Below, piece after piece: positions 18,817 through 26,380 of a DNA stretch of 64,000 nucleotides; within the stretch, counting starts at the first letter, position 1; every line of letters starts with the position of its first letter. Source of the DNA: Aestuariibacter sp. GTDB taxonomy: Bacteria > Pseudomonadota > Gammaproteobacteria > Enterobacterales > Alteromonadaceae. The notes beneath the pieces were generated by a model. The model saw only the letters and a list, made by a program, of their open reading frames with translations. It ran no database searches and was not told the origin of the DNA. The position numbers and the translations under genes were made by a program. The DNA lies in NCBI GenBank assembly GCA_017794925.1, contig CP051238.1:4016795-4080794 (forward strand), written 5' to 3'.

Positions 18817-19338
18817 TCAGGCCAGATTTCGTATGTTCGAAAAGATAGAGACGATTCTGGCGGCCCGCTTTAAATTAGCCAGGTCGTCATCGCTCCATTC
18901 CACCATGTCGCCGACACTTTCACAACAGATGATGCCAAACGGCGCAAAGTCGTTGCTAAAGATATAGTCCAGCAAAGAATAAACGTTAACCGCTGGGAAA
19001 TAGTCTTTGTTAAAACACTGGGTATGCGGGTGGTTCCTGGCGTCTGGCGCGCGAATAACATCTGATTCTAAAATAGCATCAAAGTATTCAGGGTAGTCCT
19101 CAGCCTTCAGAATCACGCCTTCTGGTTCAGAAAAATCTCCCTCAGCGAGCATCGCGATACAGCTGATAGCCGTTTTATTTTCATCAAACTTCCACAAACT
19201 TACCCGGTTTGCGCCCTCCATGGTGTCAGCAATAGCATAGCAAACCATTTTTAGCTGTTTGGACTGATCGAGGCCAGGGTTTGATAGGTTTATACTGAGT
19301 TGTGTGAGTGAATCGATGTCCATAGAAACTGCTTGCAT
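18817..19338 (-). CDS. GAF-domain protein
   Basis: A 173-residue protein that looks like a single GAF domain. The helical start (LTQLSINLSNPGLDQSKQL) is followed by MEGANRVSLWKFDENKTAI, a central loop with PDARNHPHTQCF, and the closing FAPFGIICCESVGD and W-D-D-D-LANLKRAA helix. GAF domains bind small ligands or sense oxidation; no output domain is attached. It ends 30 bases from the convergent MMPL gene. The start is uncertain: ATG 19338 or ATG 19323, neither with a clear ribosome binding site. Confidence 0.78.
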   Translation of the reverse strand: MQAVSMDIDSLTQLSINLSNPGLDQSKQLKMVCYAIADTMEGANRVSLWKFDENKTAISCIAMLAEGDFSEPEGVILKAEDYPEYFDAILESDVIRAPDARNHPHTQCFNKDYFPAVNVYSLLDYIFSNDFAPFGIICCESVGDMVEWSDDDLANLKRAARIVSIFSNIRNLA

Positions 19339-19442
19339 CAAAGAGAACGTAAGATATGAAGTGAGTATAGCAGCTAAACAGGTATCAACCAGCGGCGTCC
19401 TTTTTTACTCTTTTCTACCCTTTACACACCTTAAATAGCAGG

Positions 19443-19471
19443 TAAAAAAAAGCCCGCCAAGTGGAGCGGGC
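19443..19471 (-). terminator. rho-independent terminator of dps
   Basis: On the minus strand GCCCGC (19471-19466) pairs with GCGGGC (19457-19452) and is followed by a run of eight T (19451-19444). It stands 35 bases after the dps stop codon. Confidence 0.85.
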
Positions 19472-19506
19472 AAAACGTGGGTTACACATGAGGAAAGAAA
19501 CTGTGT

Positions 19507-20019
19507 CTATTTGTTCAGTTCACCGGTTGCAGATTCAATATGCGCACGGACAAACCATTGGAACTGTTCTAATTGCGCCAACTGTCCGGTAATCATATCT
19601 TCCGATACCGGATCAAGCTCACCCAATACGTCGATCGCTTTGCGATGATCTTTGTTGACGCCAGTGTAGACGCTGTCCAGTGCGGCTAAGTGGTCGGTGA
19701 CCAAACCTTTGCCAATTGAGTAATCATCCCAGCTACGACGCTCAACAATCGATTGCGGTGTCCCTACCGGTACGCCGCCCAATGTCGCGATACGTTCTGC
19801 AATGGTATCTGTCATTTCGCGCACTGCCTCAACCTGAGGATCAAGCATTTCGTGCACGCCAATAAAATTCGGGCCCACCACATTCCAATGAATGTGCTTA
19901 AGGGTTAACTGTAAATCAATGAGTGCGACCATACGGTCGTCCAGTACAGAGATAGTGTCCTGCGCGGCATTGTCCTTGATGCCTGGGGCAGTAAATTGTG
20001 CAATTTTCGCGTTAGTCAT
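19507..20019 (-). CDS. dps: Dps, DNA-protecting ferritin-like protein
   Basis: A 170-residue Dps protein, which forms dodecamers that oxidise and store iron with hydrogen peroxide and can coat DNA in stress. The inter-subunit ferroxidase ligands are all present with the E. coli spacing: His44, His56, Asp60, Asp71 and Glu75 (steps of 12, 4, 11 and 4, in KHIHWNVVGPNFIGVHEMLD and DTIAER). The N-terminal tail is short, with only two lysines. AGGAG lies 6 bases before the ATG. Its own terminator is at 19443-19471. An inverted repeat, ATTCATT (20049-20055) with AATGAAT (20064-20070), stands about 30-50 bases upstream and may be a regulator site. Confidence 0.97.
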   Translation of the reverse strand: MTNAKIAQFTAPGIKDNAAQDTISVLDDRMVALIDLQLTLKHIHWNVVGPNFIGVHEMLDPQVEAVREMTDTIAERIATLGGVPVGTPQSIVERRSWDDYSIGKGLVTDHLAALDSVYTGVNKDHRKAIDVLGELDPVSEDMITGQLAQLEQFQWFVRAHIESATGELNK

Positions 20020-20306
20020 AAATACTCCTGTACGTTAATAGAGGCTAAATTCATTCAGCCTTTAATGAATACACAAGAGATAGTGCACAGCGCGTGCCGA
20101 ATTGCACAAAAACGTTGCTACCCTTTATAAATAGGGGCTTTGACGAATTCTATGCTGGTAAAAAGCCAATAGAGAAAACGAAAGGATGAAGTAAACAATA
20201 CAATAGATTGTAAATTCTTCAGACTGTGTAACGAATTGACCAGGGTACCAGAAAGGTAACCGTACTGTTGAAGAAGCATTTTTCGCAACGTCATTGGGGA
20301 CCCAGG

Positions 20307-20316
20307 ATTGTCGACA
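20307..20316. promoter_or_regulatory. ATTGTCGACA box, copy 1
   Basis: First of three identical 10-base words within 248 bases. It lies at the broken end of the dehydrogenase remnant. Half-sites of the form TTGTC/GACAA are common for dimeric repressors, including GntR-type ones, but no such regulator gene is in the window. Confidence 0.3.
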
Positions 20317-20323
20317 GCTTCAA

Positions 20324-20472
20324 ACAGCGTTAGACCGTCCTGTTACCGCGATACCTCCTTTTTTATAGTTATATACCCTCTCCCATCGGGGATTGTTTCT
20401 TACCTTAGCTAAACGAATCGCCGTGTTACGCCCAATTCCCGTACCATTATCCGTGACAAGCGTTTTCTGTTT
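20324..20472 (-). pseudogene. probable remnant of a short-chain dehydrogenase gene
   Basis: Read on the minus strand from about 20471, the frame gives KTLVTDNGTGIGRNTAIRLAK, which matches the N-terminal Rossmann signature of short-chain dehydrogenases (LVTGxxxGIGRxxAxRLA), with Asp in place of the first conserved Gly. After about 25 residues the resemblance is lost, and the frame stops with TGA near 20324. There is no start codon in a good context and no catalytic YxxxK part nearby. The call is inferred from one motif and is therefore tentative. Confidence 0.35.
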
Positions 20473-20480
20473 ACACTTCT

Positions 20481-20496
20481 ATATTGTCGACAATAT
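20481..20496. promoter_or_regulatory. 16-bp perfect palindrome, probable operator
   Basis: ATATTGTCGACAATAT is a perfect inverted repeat and contains the second ATTGTCGACA copy. It lies just upstream of the dehydrogenase remnant (minus strand) and about 80 bases upstream of the PQ-loop-like membrane gene (plus strand), as expected for a repressor site in a divergent promoter. Confidence 0.5.
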
Positions 20497-20544
20497 TTTA
20501 AAAATAAAGCTAAAAAACAAGACTCGACATTGATATTTACGTAT

Positions 20545-20554
20545 ATTGTCGACA
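20545..20554. promoter_or_regulatory. ATTGTCGACA box, copy 3
   Basis: The third copy lies 24 bases before the likely start codon at 20578, within TATATTGTCGACATTA. In this place a bound protein would cover the promoter or the ribosome binding region. Confidence 0.35.
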
Positions 20555-20577
20555 TTACTTATGAATTTGGAATGAGC

Positions 20578-21282
20578 ATGGATTTTTACGACATTGCCGG
20601 GACGGTAAACACAGCGTTTATATTCGTTAGTTTGTATGGGGTATTTTCGCAGTTGAAAAAAATATGGAGTAGAAAAGGTAACGACGACAAAAGTGTCCGT
20701 CCTACAGAACTCTTGTCTTTGAACCAGTTTACCGTCAGCTATTTGGCCTATTTATCTTTCTTTGTGTACGGATACTCAATAGAGCCTTTTAACCACTACA
20801 TTGTCTGGCCCCGACTGATAGCGTCTCTGCTGGTACTACTCATCATTATGGAAATTTGGTTCGATAGAAAATCAACAAGTGCTGCAATCAGCTTTTCTGT
20901 CGCGGCAAGTACCCTCATTCTGGCATGTGCAGGCCTGTTCTTTGGCGAAACTATCTTAGACAAGGGAAAACTGATATCTACTTGCATCATACTCGTTGTA
21001 ACCCTATTAATTGCTCAAGGCTATTTTCATCAAATCAGGCTCATCTATAAATCCGGTCACACCGGGGCAGTCGATTTAAAAATGAGCCAGTTTATCCTTA
21101 TGATGGATTTGTCCACGATTGTATTTGCCTTCAGTATGGGTATAGCCAAAGGCTGGCCGCTGTTAATGTTAGCCGTAACCAGCGGTGTGACAAAGCTAAT
21201 CATAATGTATCTTTTCAGGTGGGTTAAAACGAGTCCGCTTGCGGCAGAGCGCAGGCATGCTGTGCTAACCCAGAGTGCATAA
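20578..21282 (+). CDS. PQ-loop-like multi-span membrane protein
   Basis: A 234-residue protein with about seven membrane segments. Two regions resemble PQ-loop repeats, as in SWEET/SemiSWEET and related transporters: YGVFSQLKKIWSRKG near residues 20-34 and QGYFHQIRLIYKSGHTGAVD near 156-175. Both keep the Gln but not the Pro. Substrate is unknown. ATG 20578 is chosen because GGA lies 6 bases upstream; the frame also opens at TTG 20530 and ATG 20572. It stands alone between non-coding stretches in what looks like a variable part of the chromosome. Family placement is moderate; function is not known. Confidence 0.7.
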   Translation: MDFYDIAGTVNTAFIFVSLYGVFSQLKKIWSRKGNDDKSVRPTELLSLNQFTVSYLAYLSFFVYGYSIEPFNHYIVWPRLIASLLVLLIIMEIWFDRKSTSAAISFSVAASTLILACAGLFFGETILDKGKLISTCIILVVTLLIAQGYFHQIRLIYKSGHTGAVDLKMSQFILMMDLSTIVFAFSMGIAKGWPLLMLAVTSGVTKLIIMYLFRWVKTSPLAAERRHAVLTQSA

Positions 21283-21672
21283 TACGCATTAATTTTGTTG
21301 CAGCAGGGGCAAAGTAAGCTAATTTAAGGCTTTAATTTGGGCGTGTAACTCGATGCCCGCCCCTGACCATTCGAGCTTTAGCAGTGCCTACTTATGACGC
21401 CTAAGAGCTAACTATAGCCTTTTTCAGCAAGCCATCTACTATCTAAGACCACCTAAATTTGTCACCCCTGAATCGCATAGCGATAGCGTGGTTCTCCTCA
21501 GCAAGCAGGCTGATCAGAAACAGTCGTTCTTCACTCATCCAATAAAATTAATGAAAACTTGCTCTTAGCTAGGTGTAAGGTATTGTTGTCAATAAATTAT
21601 GTAGGTAATTCAGGGATGGGTAGAACTGAGTTTTACTGTGAATTCCCTATAAAAAGTTATTAGGTGTTCCTC
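21283..21672. other. non-coding stretch between two orphan membrane genes
   Basis: About 390 bases with stops in all frames and AT-rich toward the right. A minus-strand frame of about 31 codons near 21443-21538 (MSEERLFLISLLAEEN...) has no ribosome binding site and may be chance or a gene scrap. I see no terminator, tRNA or long repeat. Confidence 0.4.
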
Positions 21673-22110
21673 ATGGATAGCAATGAAATTCAAGTGTACT
21701 ACCCAGTCTGGATTAAGGCATTGGGACTTATTGGTTTGCCATTAATGGCAATTGTAGCTATTTGGTTTGGATTGCGACCTCTGTGGGAAACAGATCTTAC
21801 AGATGCTCAAATAATATTATTTCCCGTATTAGGACTTGCCGTTTTATACCAGTGCACTATCGGTTTCAGGTGTTTTAAGTACTTAAACTCTGTTTTTGTA
21901 TTGCATCAAGAGGGGGTCGACTTACACCACAAAGGTAAAATCATAAAATACTCTTGGAACGAGTTATCGGTTAAATCATATTCATTTGCTACAACCACGC
22001 AAATCAAATGCAAAAATGGTACAACAGTCGCATATTTAAGCGATGGTTTGCCAAATTTAAAGTTACTAACTGATACCATCGAGAATGGAATTAACATACA
22101 AACCAATTAA
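21673..22110 (+). CDS. small membrane protein with a C-terminal soluble domain
   Basis: This 145-residue protein was not recognised. Two hydrophobic segments (about residues 14-34 and 47-68) are followed by a soluble part of about 75 residues rich in beta-type sequence (VFVLHQEGVDLHHKGKIIKY, then WNELSVKSYSF). Such an arrangement is seen in small PH-like membrane proteins, but the likeness is weak. ATG 21673 has TTAGG about 8 bases upstream. Base composition is more AT-rich than the neighbouring his genes, which fits an accessory gene. Confidence 0.6.
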   Translation: MDSNEIQVYYPVWIKALGLIGLPLMAIVAIWFGLRPLWETDLTDAQIILFPVLGLAVLYQCTIGFRCFKYLNSVFVLHQEGVDLHHKGKIIKYSWNELSVKSYSFATTTQIKCKNGTTVAYLSDGLPNLKLLTDTIENGINIQTN

Positions 22111-22170
22111 GCGGGAGAATAACACGTGAGCTCCCGTTACTTCATTCCGCACTATCGTCCACGTGTTATT
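22111..22170. repeat. nested inverted repeats downstream of the orphan gene
   Basis: AATAACACGTG (22118-22128) is repeated in reverse complement as CACGTGTTATT (22160-22170), with a 31-base spacer. The left arm sits inside the loop of a second hairpin, CGGGAG (22112-22117) with CTCCCG (22131-22136). The two pairings cannot both form. The structure begins directly after the stop codon at 22110. Confidence 0.6.
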
Positions 22171-22320
22171 GCCTTTTATTAGGGTGTTGATGTCCGCATC
22201 AGCAAAATGACTAGTTCCAGAGCGAGTTTGTTGGATTTTGTTGACATCCCCGCTCCTAACCAAAAGAAAAGGTATCTGAATTACATGGGTTGTGCTTTAT
22301 TAGGACAGGTCAGAACGTAT

Positions 22321-22677
22321 TCAGGTAAACGTATCAATATGGGGCTGGCCACCATCGTCTTCCTGGTGGTGTTCGGTTTCGCCATGACTGTCGTAGGTAA
22401 CGTCTTCAACAATATCGTCATCAGAGTCTTTCCCAGAAAGGGTCTTTTCCGAGTCTCGTTCAGGATTCGCCGAGTCCTCTTCCTTTTTACCCTGCTTTTG
22501 CTGAACACGGTACTGTTGCTGCTCACTAACCAAACGCTCTTCGTCGTGGGTTTCTTTTTCGTCTTCAGACAATTGTTTCGCGCGCGCTTCTTTGCTGACT
22601 CGCTTCACCCGCTCGTCAGTTACTACCGGTGTTTTTCCTTCCCGGGGAATAATTGAAAACAGTAAGTCGTTACTCAT
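22321..22677 (-). CDS. acidic, highly charged protein of unknown function
   Basis: A 118-residue protein with about half its residues charged. The first 20 residues are ordinary (MSNDLLFSIIPREGKTPVVT). The rest is low-complexity Glu, Asp, Lys, Gln and Arg (SEDEKETHDEERLVSEQQQ and similar), probably disordered or coiled coil. Base choice at third codon positions favours this strand over the 149-codon hydrophobic frame on the opposite strand, which is its mirror. The ribosome binding site is weak. It is divergent from the his operon, about 200 bases away. No function can be proposed. Confidence 0.6.
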   Translation of the reverse strand: MSNDLLFSIIPREGKTPVVTDERVKRVSKEARAKQLSEDEKETHDEERLVSEQQQYRVQQKQGKKEEDSANPERDSEKTLSGKDSDDDIVEDVTYDSHGETEHHQEDDGGQPHIDTFT

Positions 22678-22820
22678 TACTCAGTCGCATTTCGATTAAG
22701 TTGGGGAATTGCGTCCTAACCATTGGTCAAAATAACACCACAACAAAACGATTCATACCAAAATCGTTATTGATATAACACTTTGTTAGAGCATTTCCGC
22801 TAACAAAAGTTGCAAAAGGC

Positions 22821-22849
22821 TTGCAATGATTGCGCGACTTGGCTATTGT
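22821..22849 (+). promoter_or_regulatory. sigma-70 type promoter of the his operon
   Basis: TTGCAA (22821-22826) and TATTGT (22844-22849) are separated by exactly 17 bases. Transcription would begin near 22856, about 26 bases before the leader peptide ATG, which agrees with an attenuation-controlled operon. Confidence 0.65.
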
Positions 22850-22881
22850 TTGCGCGTCGAATTTTAGTGAACAGATTTCAA

Positions 22882-22926
22882 ATGACTCAACGCGCCGCAA
22901 TGCATCACCACCATCACAAAGCATAA
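22882..22926 (+). CDS. hisL: his operon leader peptide
   Basis: A 14-codon frame encodes MTQRAAMHHHHHKA, with five consecutive histidine codons, and ends with TAA at 22924-22926. In the histidine attenuation system of enterobacteria the ribosome stalls at these codons when charged tRNA-His is scarce, which favours an antiterminator in the RNA downstream. E. coli HisL has seven histidines in 16 residues. The leader is followed by the alternative stem-loops at 22925-23016 and then hisG. The ribosome binding site is weak, as in many leaders. Confidence 0.93.
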   Translation: MTQRAAMHHHHHKA

Positions 22927-22966
22927 CCTTTCAGGTTTGTGCTGGAAGGTTATTATTTCCTTCCAG
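22925..22966 (+). promoter_or_regulatory. alternative RNA stems of the his attenuator
   Basis: Three segments compete. AACCTTTCAG (22925-22934) can pair with CTGGAAGGTT (22942-22951), with one G-U pair. CTGGAAGG (22942-22949) can instead pair with CCTTCCAG (22959-22966). CCTTCC can also pair with GGAAGG at 22993-22998, which would open the terminator. The first segment starts within the leader stop codon, so ribosome position decides which pairing forms. Confidence 0.85.
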
Positions 22967-22987
22967 TGGCGCAGATAAAGTTATCGA

Positions 22988-23016
22988 CCCCCGGAAGGAA
23001 ACTTCCGGGGGTTTTT
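22988..23016 (+). terminator. his operon attenuator (intrinsic terminator)
   Basis: CCCCCGGAAG (22988-22997) and CTTCCGGGGG (23002-23011) form a perfect 10-bp stem with a GAAA loop, followed by TTTTT. It lies 45 bases before hisG, so it must be bypassed for expression of the structural genes. Confidence 0.95.
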
Positions 23017-23061
23017 CGTTTAAGGCGTACCAAATTCTAGTTTTTACAGAGGAACATCACC

Positions 23062-23964
23062 ATGAGTGATAGCAGAAGATTACGTATTGCAATTCAAAAG
23101 TCAGGTCGTCTGAGCGACGACAGCATTGCACTACTAAAAGCCATTGGCATTAAACTTAATATCCGTGATCGCCTGCTGATTGCTCATTCTACCAACGAAA
23201 ATATTGACCTGTTGCGCGTCCGCGACGACGACATCCCTGGCCTGGTAATGGATGGCGTAGTTGACCTGGGTTTCATTGGCGAGAATGAGCTGGAAGAGAA
23301 AATGCTGGAACGTCAGGCTGCTGGTAAAGCGGCTGACTTTGAAGTACTGCGTCGCCTGGACTACGGCGGCTGTCGCTTGTCTATTGCCGTACCTAACGAA
23401 TTTAACTACGAAAGTGTTAAGTCACTGGAAGGTAAAAAAGTCGCGACCACCTACCCTTATTTGCTTGAGCGCTTCTTTAAAGAAAGCGGTGTGAACGCCA
23501 AGGCCGTTATGCTAACTGGTTCGGTTGAAGTCGCGCCTCGTGCAGGTGTTGCGGATGCAATTTGTGACCTGGTATCAACTGGCGCCACGCTGGAAGCGAA
23601 TGGCTTGCAGGAAGAAGAAGTAATCTTCCGCTCCAAAGCCGTATTAATTCAACGCGCAGATGGCGAAATCAGTGACGAAAAGCAAGCCCTGATCAACCGC
23701 CTTGTGCCGCGTATTGATGGTGTGATTCAGGCCAAGGAAAGCAAGTACATCATGCTGCACGCACCTAAAGCGTATCTTGAGCAGGTTAAAAGCCTGTTGC
23801 CTGGCGCCGAGAATCCAACGGTATTGCCATTAGCTGGCGCAGAAGACACGGTTGCAATTCACGTTGTCAGCCCGGAAAACCTGTTCTGGGAGACCATGGA
23901 AAAACTGAAAGCGCTGGGCTGCAGTTCTATTCTGGTTATGCCAATTGAAAAAATGATGGGTTAA
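23062..23964 (+). CDS. hisG: ATP phosphoribosyltransferase, long form
   Basis: A 300-residue enzyme for the first step of histidine synthesis, ATP plus PRPP to phosphoribosyl-ATP. It is the long form with two catalytic halves (about 1-220, including the GATLEANGL PRPP loop near residue 175) and a C-terminal regulatory ACT-like domain (about 225-300) that binds histidine for feedback inhibition. It therefore does not need HisZ. GAGGAA lies upstream of the ATG. It is the first structural gene after the attenuator and is followed by hisD after 14 bases. Confidence 0.98.
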   Translation: MSDSRRLRIAIQKSGRLSDDSIALLKAIGIKLNIRDRLLIAHSTNENIDLLRVRDDDIPGLVMDGVVDLGFIGENELEEKMLERQAAGKAADFEVLRRLDYGGCRLSIAVPNEFNYESVKSLEGKKVATTYPYLLERFFKESGVNAKAVMLTGSVEVAPRAGVADAICDLVSTGATLEANGLQEEEVIFRSKAVLIQRADGEISDEKQALINRLVPRIDGVIQAKESKYIMLHAPKAYLEQVKSLLPGAENPTVLPLAGAEDTVAIHVVSPENLFWETMEKLKALGCSSILVMPIEKMMG

Positions 23965-23978
23965 CTGAGAGGTTATCT

Positions 23979-25286
23979 ATGATTAACTGGTCAACGCTTT
24001 CTGATGCCGAAAAAACCGAGGCGCTGTCGCGCCCGGCCATGGCAGACAGCGAGTCACTGCGGAACACGGTTGCGGGTATTCTGACCGACGTCACCGCCCG
24101 TGGCGACGACGCGGTACTTGAATACACCCGCAAGTTTGATTGCCCGTCACTTGAAGCATTACAACTGTCGACAGCCACTCGCGATGCGCTTGCTGCGCAG
24201 GTTACCACTGACGTGCAAGATGCGATTAAAACCGCATTTAACAACGTAAAACAGTTTCACGAGGCGCAGTACCCAGAAGATATTCGCCTCACCACAACAC
24301 CCGGTGTTGTATGTGAACAGCGCTTTACCGGCCTTGAAGCCGTGGGCTTGTATATTCCAGGTGGCAGTGCGCCTTTACCGTCAACCGTCATGATGCTGGG
24401 TGTGCCGTCGTTAGTGGCAGGCTGTAAGCGCCGTGTACTATGTACGCCGCCCAATACACAACAACAAATTGCACCGGAAATTGCCTTCGCCGCCAAGCTG
24501 TGTGGCATTGAAGAAATCTATTTATGCGGTGGCGCACAAGCCATTGCGGCAATGGCGTTTGGTACCGACACTATCGCCAAGGTCGACAAGATCTTTGGGC
24601 CGGGTAACAGCTTTGTGACCGAGGCCAAACAGCAAGTGAGTCTGCGAGCAGATGGCGCGGCTATTGATATGCCAGCAGGGCCATCTGAAGTACTGGTGCT
24701 GGCCGATGCAAACGCCAGTGCTGAATTTGTCGCCTCTGATCTGCTGTCTCAAGCAGAGCACGGTCCCGACTCTCAGGCCATTCTGGTGTCAGAAAGTCAG
24801 GCGCTTATTGAGGCTACGGAAGCAGAAGTTACAGCACAACTTGCGCGTTTGTCGCGTGAAAGCATTGCCAGCAAAGCCATGCAAAATGCCCGCTACATTC
24901 TGGCAGGTTCGGTTGAGCAGGCCATTGAAGTAAGCAATGCCTACGCACCAGAACACTTAATCGTGCAAATTGACAATGCCAGGGATTACCTGCCGGCCAT
25001 TAAACACGCCGGCTCTATTTTCCTTGGCCCATGGTCGCCGGAGAGTGCTGGCGATTATGCATCAGGTACAAACCACGTGCTGCCTACCTATGGCTATGCG
25101 CGTAACTATTCCAGTTTGGGACTGCTTGATTTTATGCGCCGCTATACCATTCAGGAATTGTCTGAAGACGGCATGCGCAATCTGGGCCCCGCAATTATGC
25201 AACTGGCCGATGCCGAAGGGCTGGACGCTCACCGTGACGCGGTGCGCTATCGCCTGGAAGCCTTGCAACGTAACGATTCGAAGTAG
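23979..25286 (+). CDS. hisD: histidinol dehydrogenase
   Basis: A 435-residue zinc- and NAD-dependent enzyme that oxidises L-histidinol to L-histidine in two steps. Typical motifs are GLYIPGGSAPLPSTVMML (about 110-127), IFGPGNSFVTEAKQ (about 205-220), DMPAGPSEVLVLAD (about 228-241), LLSQAEHGPDSQAIL carrying the zinc-binding Gln and His (about 254-268), and APEHLIVQ. AGAGG precedes the ATG. It is the second gene of the operon, with hisC starting 11 bases later. Confidence 0.98.
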   Translation: MINWSTLSDAEKTEALSRPAMADSESLRNTVAGILTDVTARGDDAVLEYTRKFDCPSLEALQLSTATRDALAAQVTTDVQDAIKTAFNNVKQFHEAQYPEDIRLTTTPGVVCEQRFTGLEAVGLYIPGGSAPLPSTVMMLGVPSLVAGCKRRVLCTPPNTQQQIAPEIAFAAKLCGIEEIYLCGGAQAIAAMAFGTDTIAKVDKIFGPGNSFVTEAKQQVSLRADGAAIDMPAGPSEVLVLADANASAEFVASDLLSQAEHGPDSQAILVSESQALIEATEAEVTAQLARLSRESIASKAMQNARYILAGSVEQAIEVSNAYAPEHLIVQIDNARDYLPAIKHAGSIFLGPWSPESAGDYASGTNHVLPTYGYARNYSSLGLLDFMRRYTIQELSEDGMRNLGPAIMQLADAEGLDAHRDAVRYRLEALQRNDSK

Positions 25287-25297
25287 AGAGCCTGTGT

Positions 25298-26380
25298 ATG
25301 AGTAAGTTAGTTGATGCCCTTATCAACGCCAATCTGGTGCCGCTGAAGCCCTATGAATCAGCGCGCCGATTATTTTCTGGTGGCCAGGACTGGCTCAATG
25401 CCAACGAATCGCCATTTGCCAACCCCTATGAGATTGATGACAGTCACTTCAATCGCTACCCATCTTGTCAGCCGTCTGGCGTCATCAACGGTTATGCACG
25501 TTATGCTGGTGTAGAAACGTCACAACTTATTGTGACCCGGGGTGCCGATGAAGGGATTGAATTACTGATCCGCACGTTTTGTACGCCCGGTGAAGATCGC
25601 ATTCTGATTTGCCCGCCGACCTACGGAATGTACGCCATCAGCGCAGAAACCTGTGACGTAGGCATTGAGCGCGTGCCGCTCAAGCCAGACTTTAATCTGG
25701 ACGTCGATGGCATTTGCGCCGTCGACAACGTGAACCTGATCTTTATTTGTGCGCCTAACAACCCAACCGGTACACAGGTTAAAGCCACAGATGTAGAGCG
25801 TATTCTGGAACACTTTAAAGACCGCGCGCTGGTCGTGATGGACGAGGCCTACATTGAGTTTGATATGGCCAACACCTGGGCCAACAAGTTCAGTCAGTAT
25901 TCGAACCTGGTTGTATTGCGCACGCTGTCAAAAGCCTTTGCACTGGCCGGTTTACGCTGCGGTTTTACGCTGGCAAACGAAGACATTATTCAGGCACTGA
26001 TGAAGGTCATTGCGCCTTACCCAATCCCTGAGCCAGTCGCACAAATTGTGACCCAGGCACTCAGTGAAGAAAACGTGGGCCGTATGCGCGAACAGGTAAG
26101 CTATCTGAACAACGAACGCGACGCCCTTCGCACAGCCCTTGGCGCCCTGCCTGGCGTTACGCTGATGGGTGATGTAAAAGCCAACTATATATTGTTCCGT
26201 CACCCGCAAAGCAGCGACATCATGCAATATTTAGTCAGCGAAGGCATGCTCATTCGCGATCAGTCCAAGCAACTGAATTTACAACACTGTTTGCGCGTTA
26301 CCGTTGGCAACGCCGAACAAAATCAGCGACTGCTGTCGCTGCTGAACACCTTTTTTCAACAAACAGGAGCCCAGTCATGA
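25298..26380 (+). CDS. hisC: histidinol-phosphate aminotransferase
   Basis: A 360-residue fold-type I PLP enzyme that converts imidazole acetol-phosphate and glutamate to histidinol-phosphate. It shows ICAPNNPTGT (about residue 150), the pyridine-nitrogen aspartate in VVMDEAYIEF and the PLP lysine in LRTLSKAFALAGLRCG (about residue 213). The last codons overlap the hisB start by 4 bases (ATGA type), which couples translation. Gene order is the same as in E. coli. Confidence 0.97.
   Translation: MSKLVDALINANLVPLKPYESARRLFSGGQDWLNANESPFANPYEIDDSHFNRYPSCQPSGVINGYARYAGVETSQLIVTRGADEGIELLIRTFCTPGEDRILICPPTYGMYAISAETCDVGIERVPLKPDFNLDVDGICAVDNVNLIFICAPNNPTGTQVKATDVERILEHFKDRALVVMDEAYIEFDMANTWANKFSQYSNLVVLRTLSKAFALAGLRCGFTLANEDIIQALMKVIAPYPIPEPVAQIVTQALSEENVGRMREQVSYLNNERDALRTALGALPGVTLMGDVKANYILFRHPQSSDIMQYLVSEGMLIRDQSKQLNLQHCLRVTVGNAEQNQRLLSLLNTFFQQTGAQS

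Larger units (their letters stand above)
20043..20577. other. long non-coding stretch with gene remnant and repeated boxes
   Basis: About 535 bases between dps and the next plus-strand gene. It contains an imperfect hairpin GGTACC-AGAAA-GGTAACC around 20243-20260, three copies of ATTGTCGACA, and on the minus strand a short frame that looks like the start of a broken short-chain dehydrogenase gene. These last two items are listed separately. No intact gene was found. Confidence 0.5.

Noticed and set aside
20307..20554. ATTGTCGACA copies as a short CRISPR-like array
   Set aside because: The unit is only 10 bases, the intervals are 176 and 62 bases, and no cas gene is present.
21443..21538. Minus-strand frame of about 31 codons (MSEERLFLISLLAEEN...)
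   Set aside because: It looks mildly protein-like but is very short and lacks a ribosome binding site and any recognisable family; it cannot be supported as a gene.
22207..22656. Plus-strand frame of 149 codons with a hydrophobic product
   Set aside because: It is the mirror of the acidic minus-strand gene at 22321-22677; the product is Phe/Val/Leu-rich as expected from antisense reading of Glu/Asp/Lys codons, and it has no ribosome binding site.
22897..22917. His-tag-like run (MHHHHH), which could suggest vector sequence
   Set aside because: It is part of a natural his leader peptide followed by an attenuator and hisG; no vector features are present.
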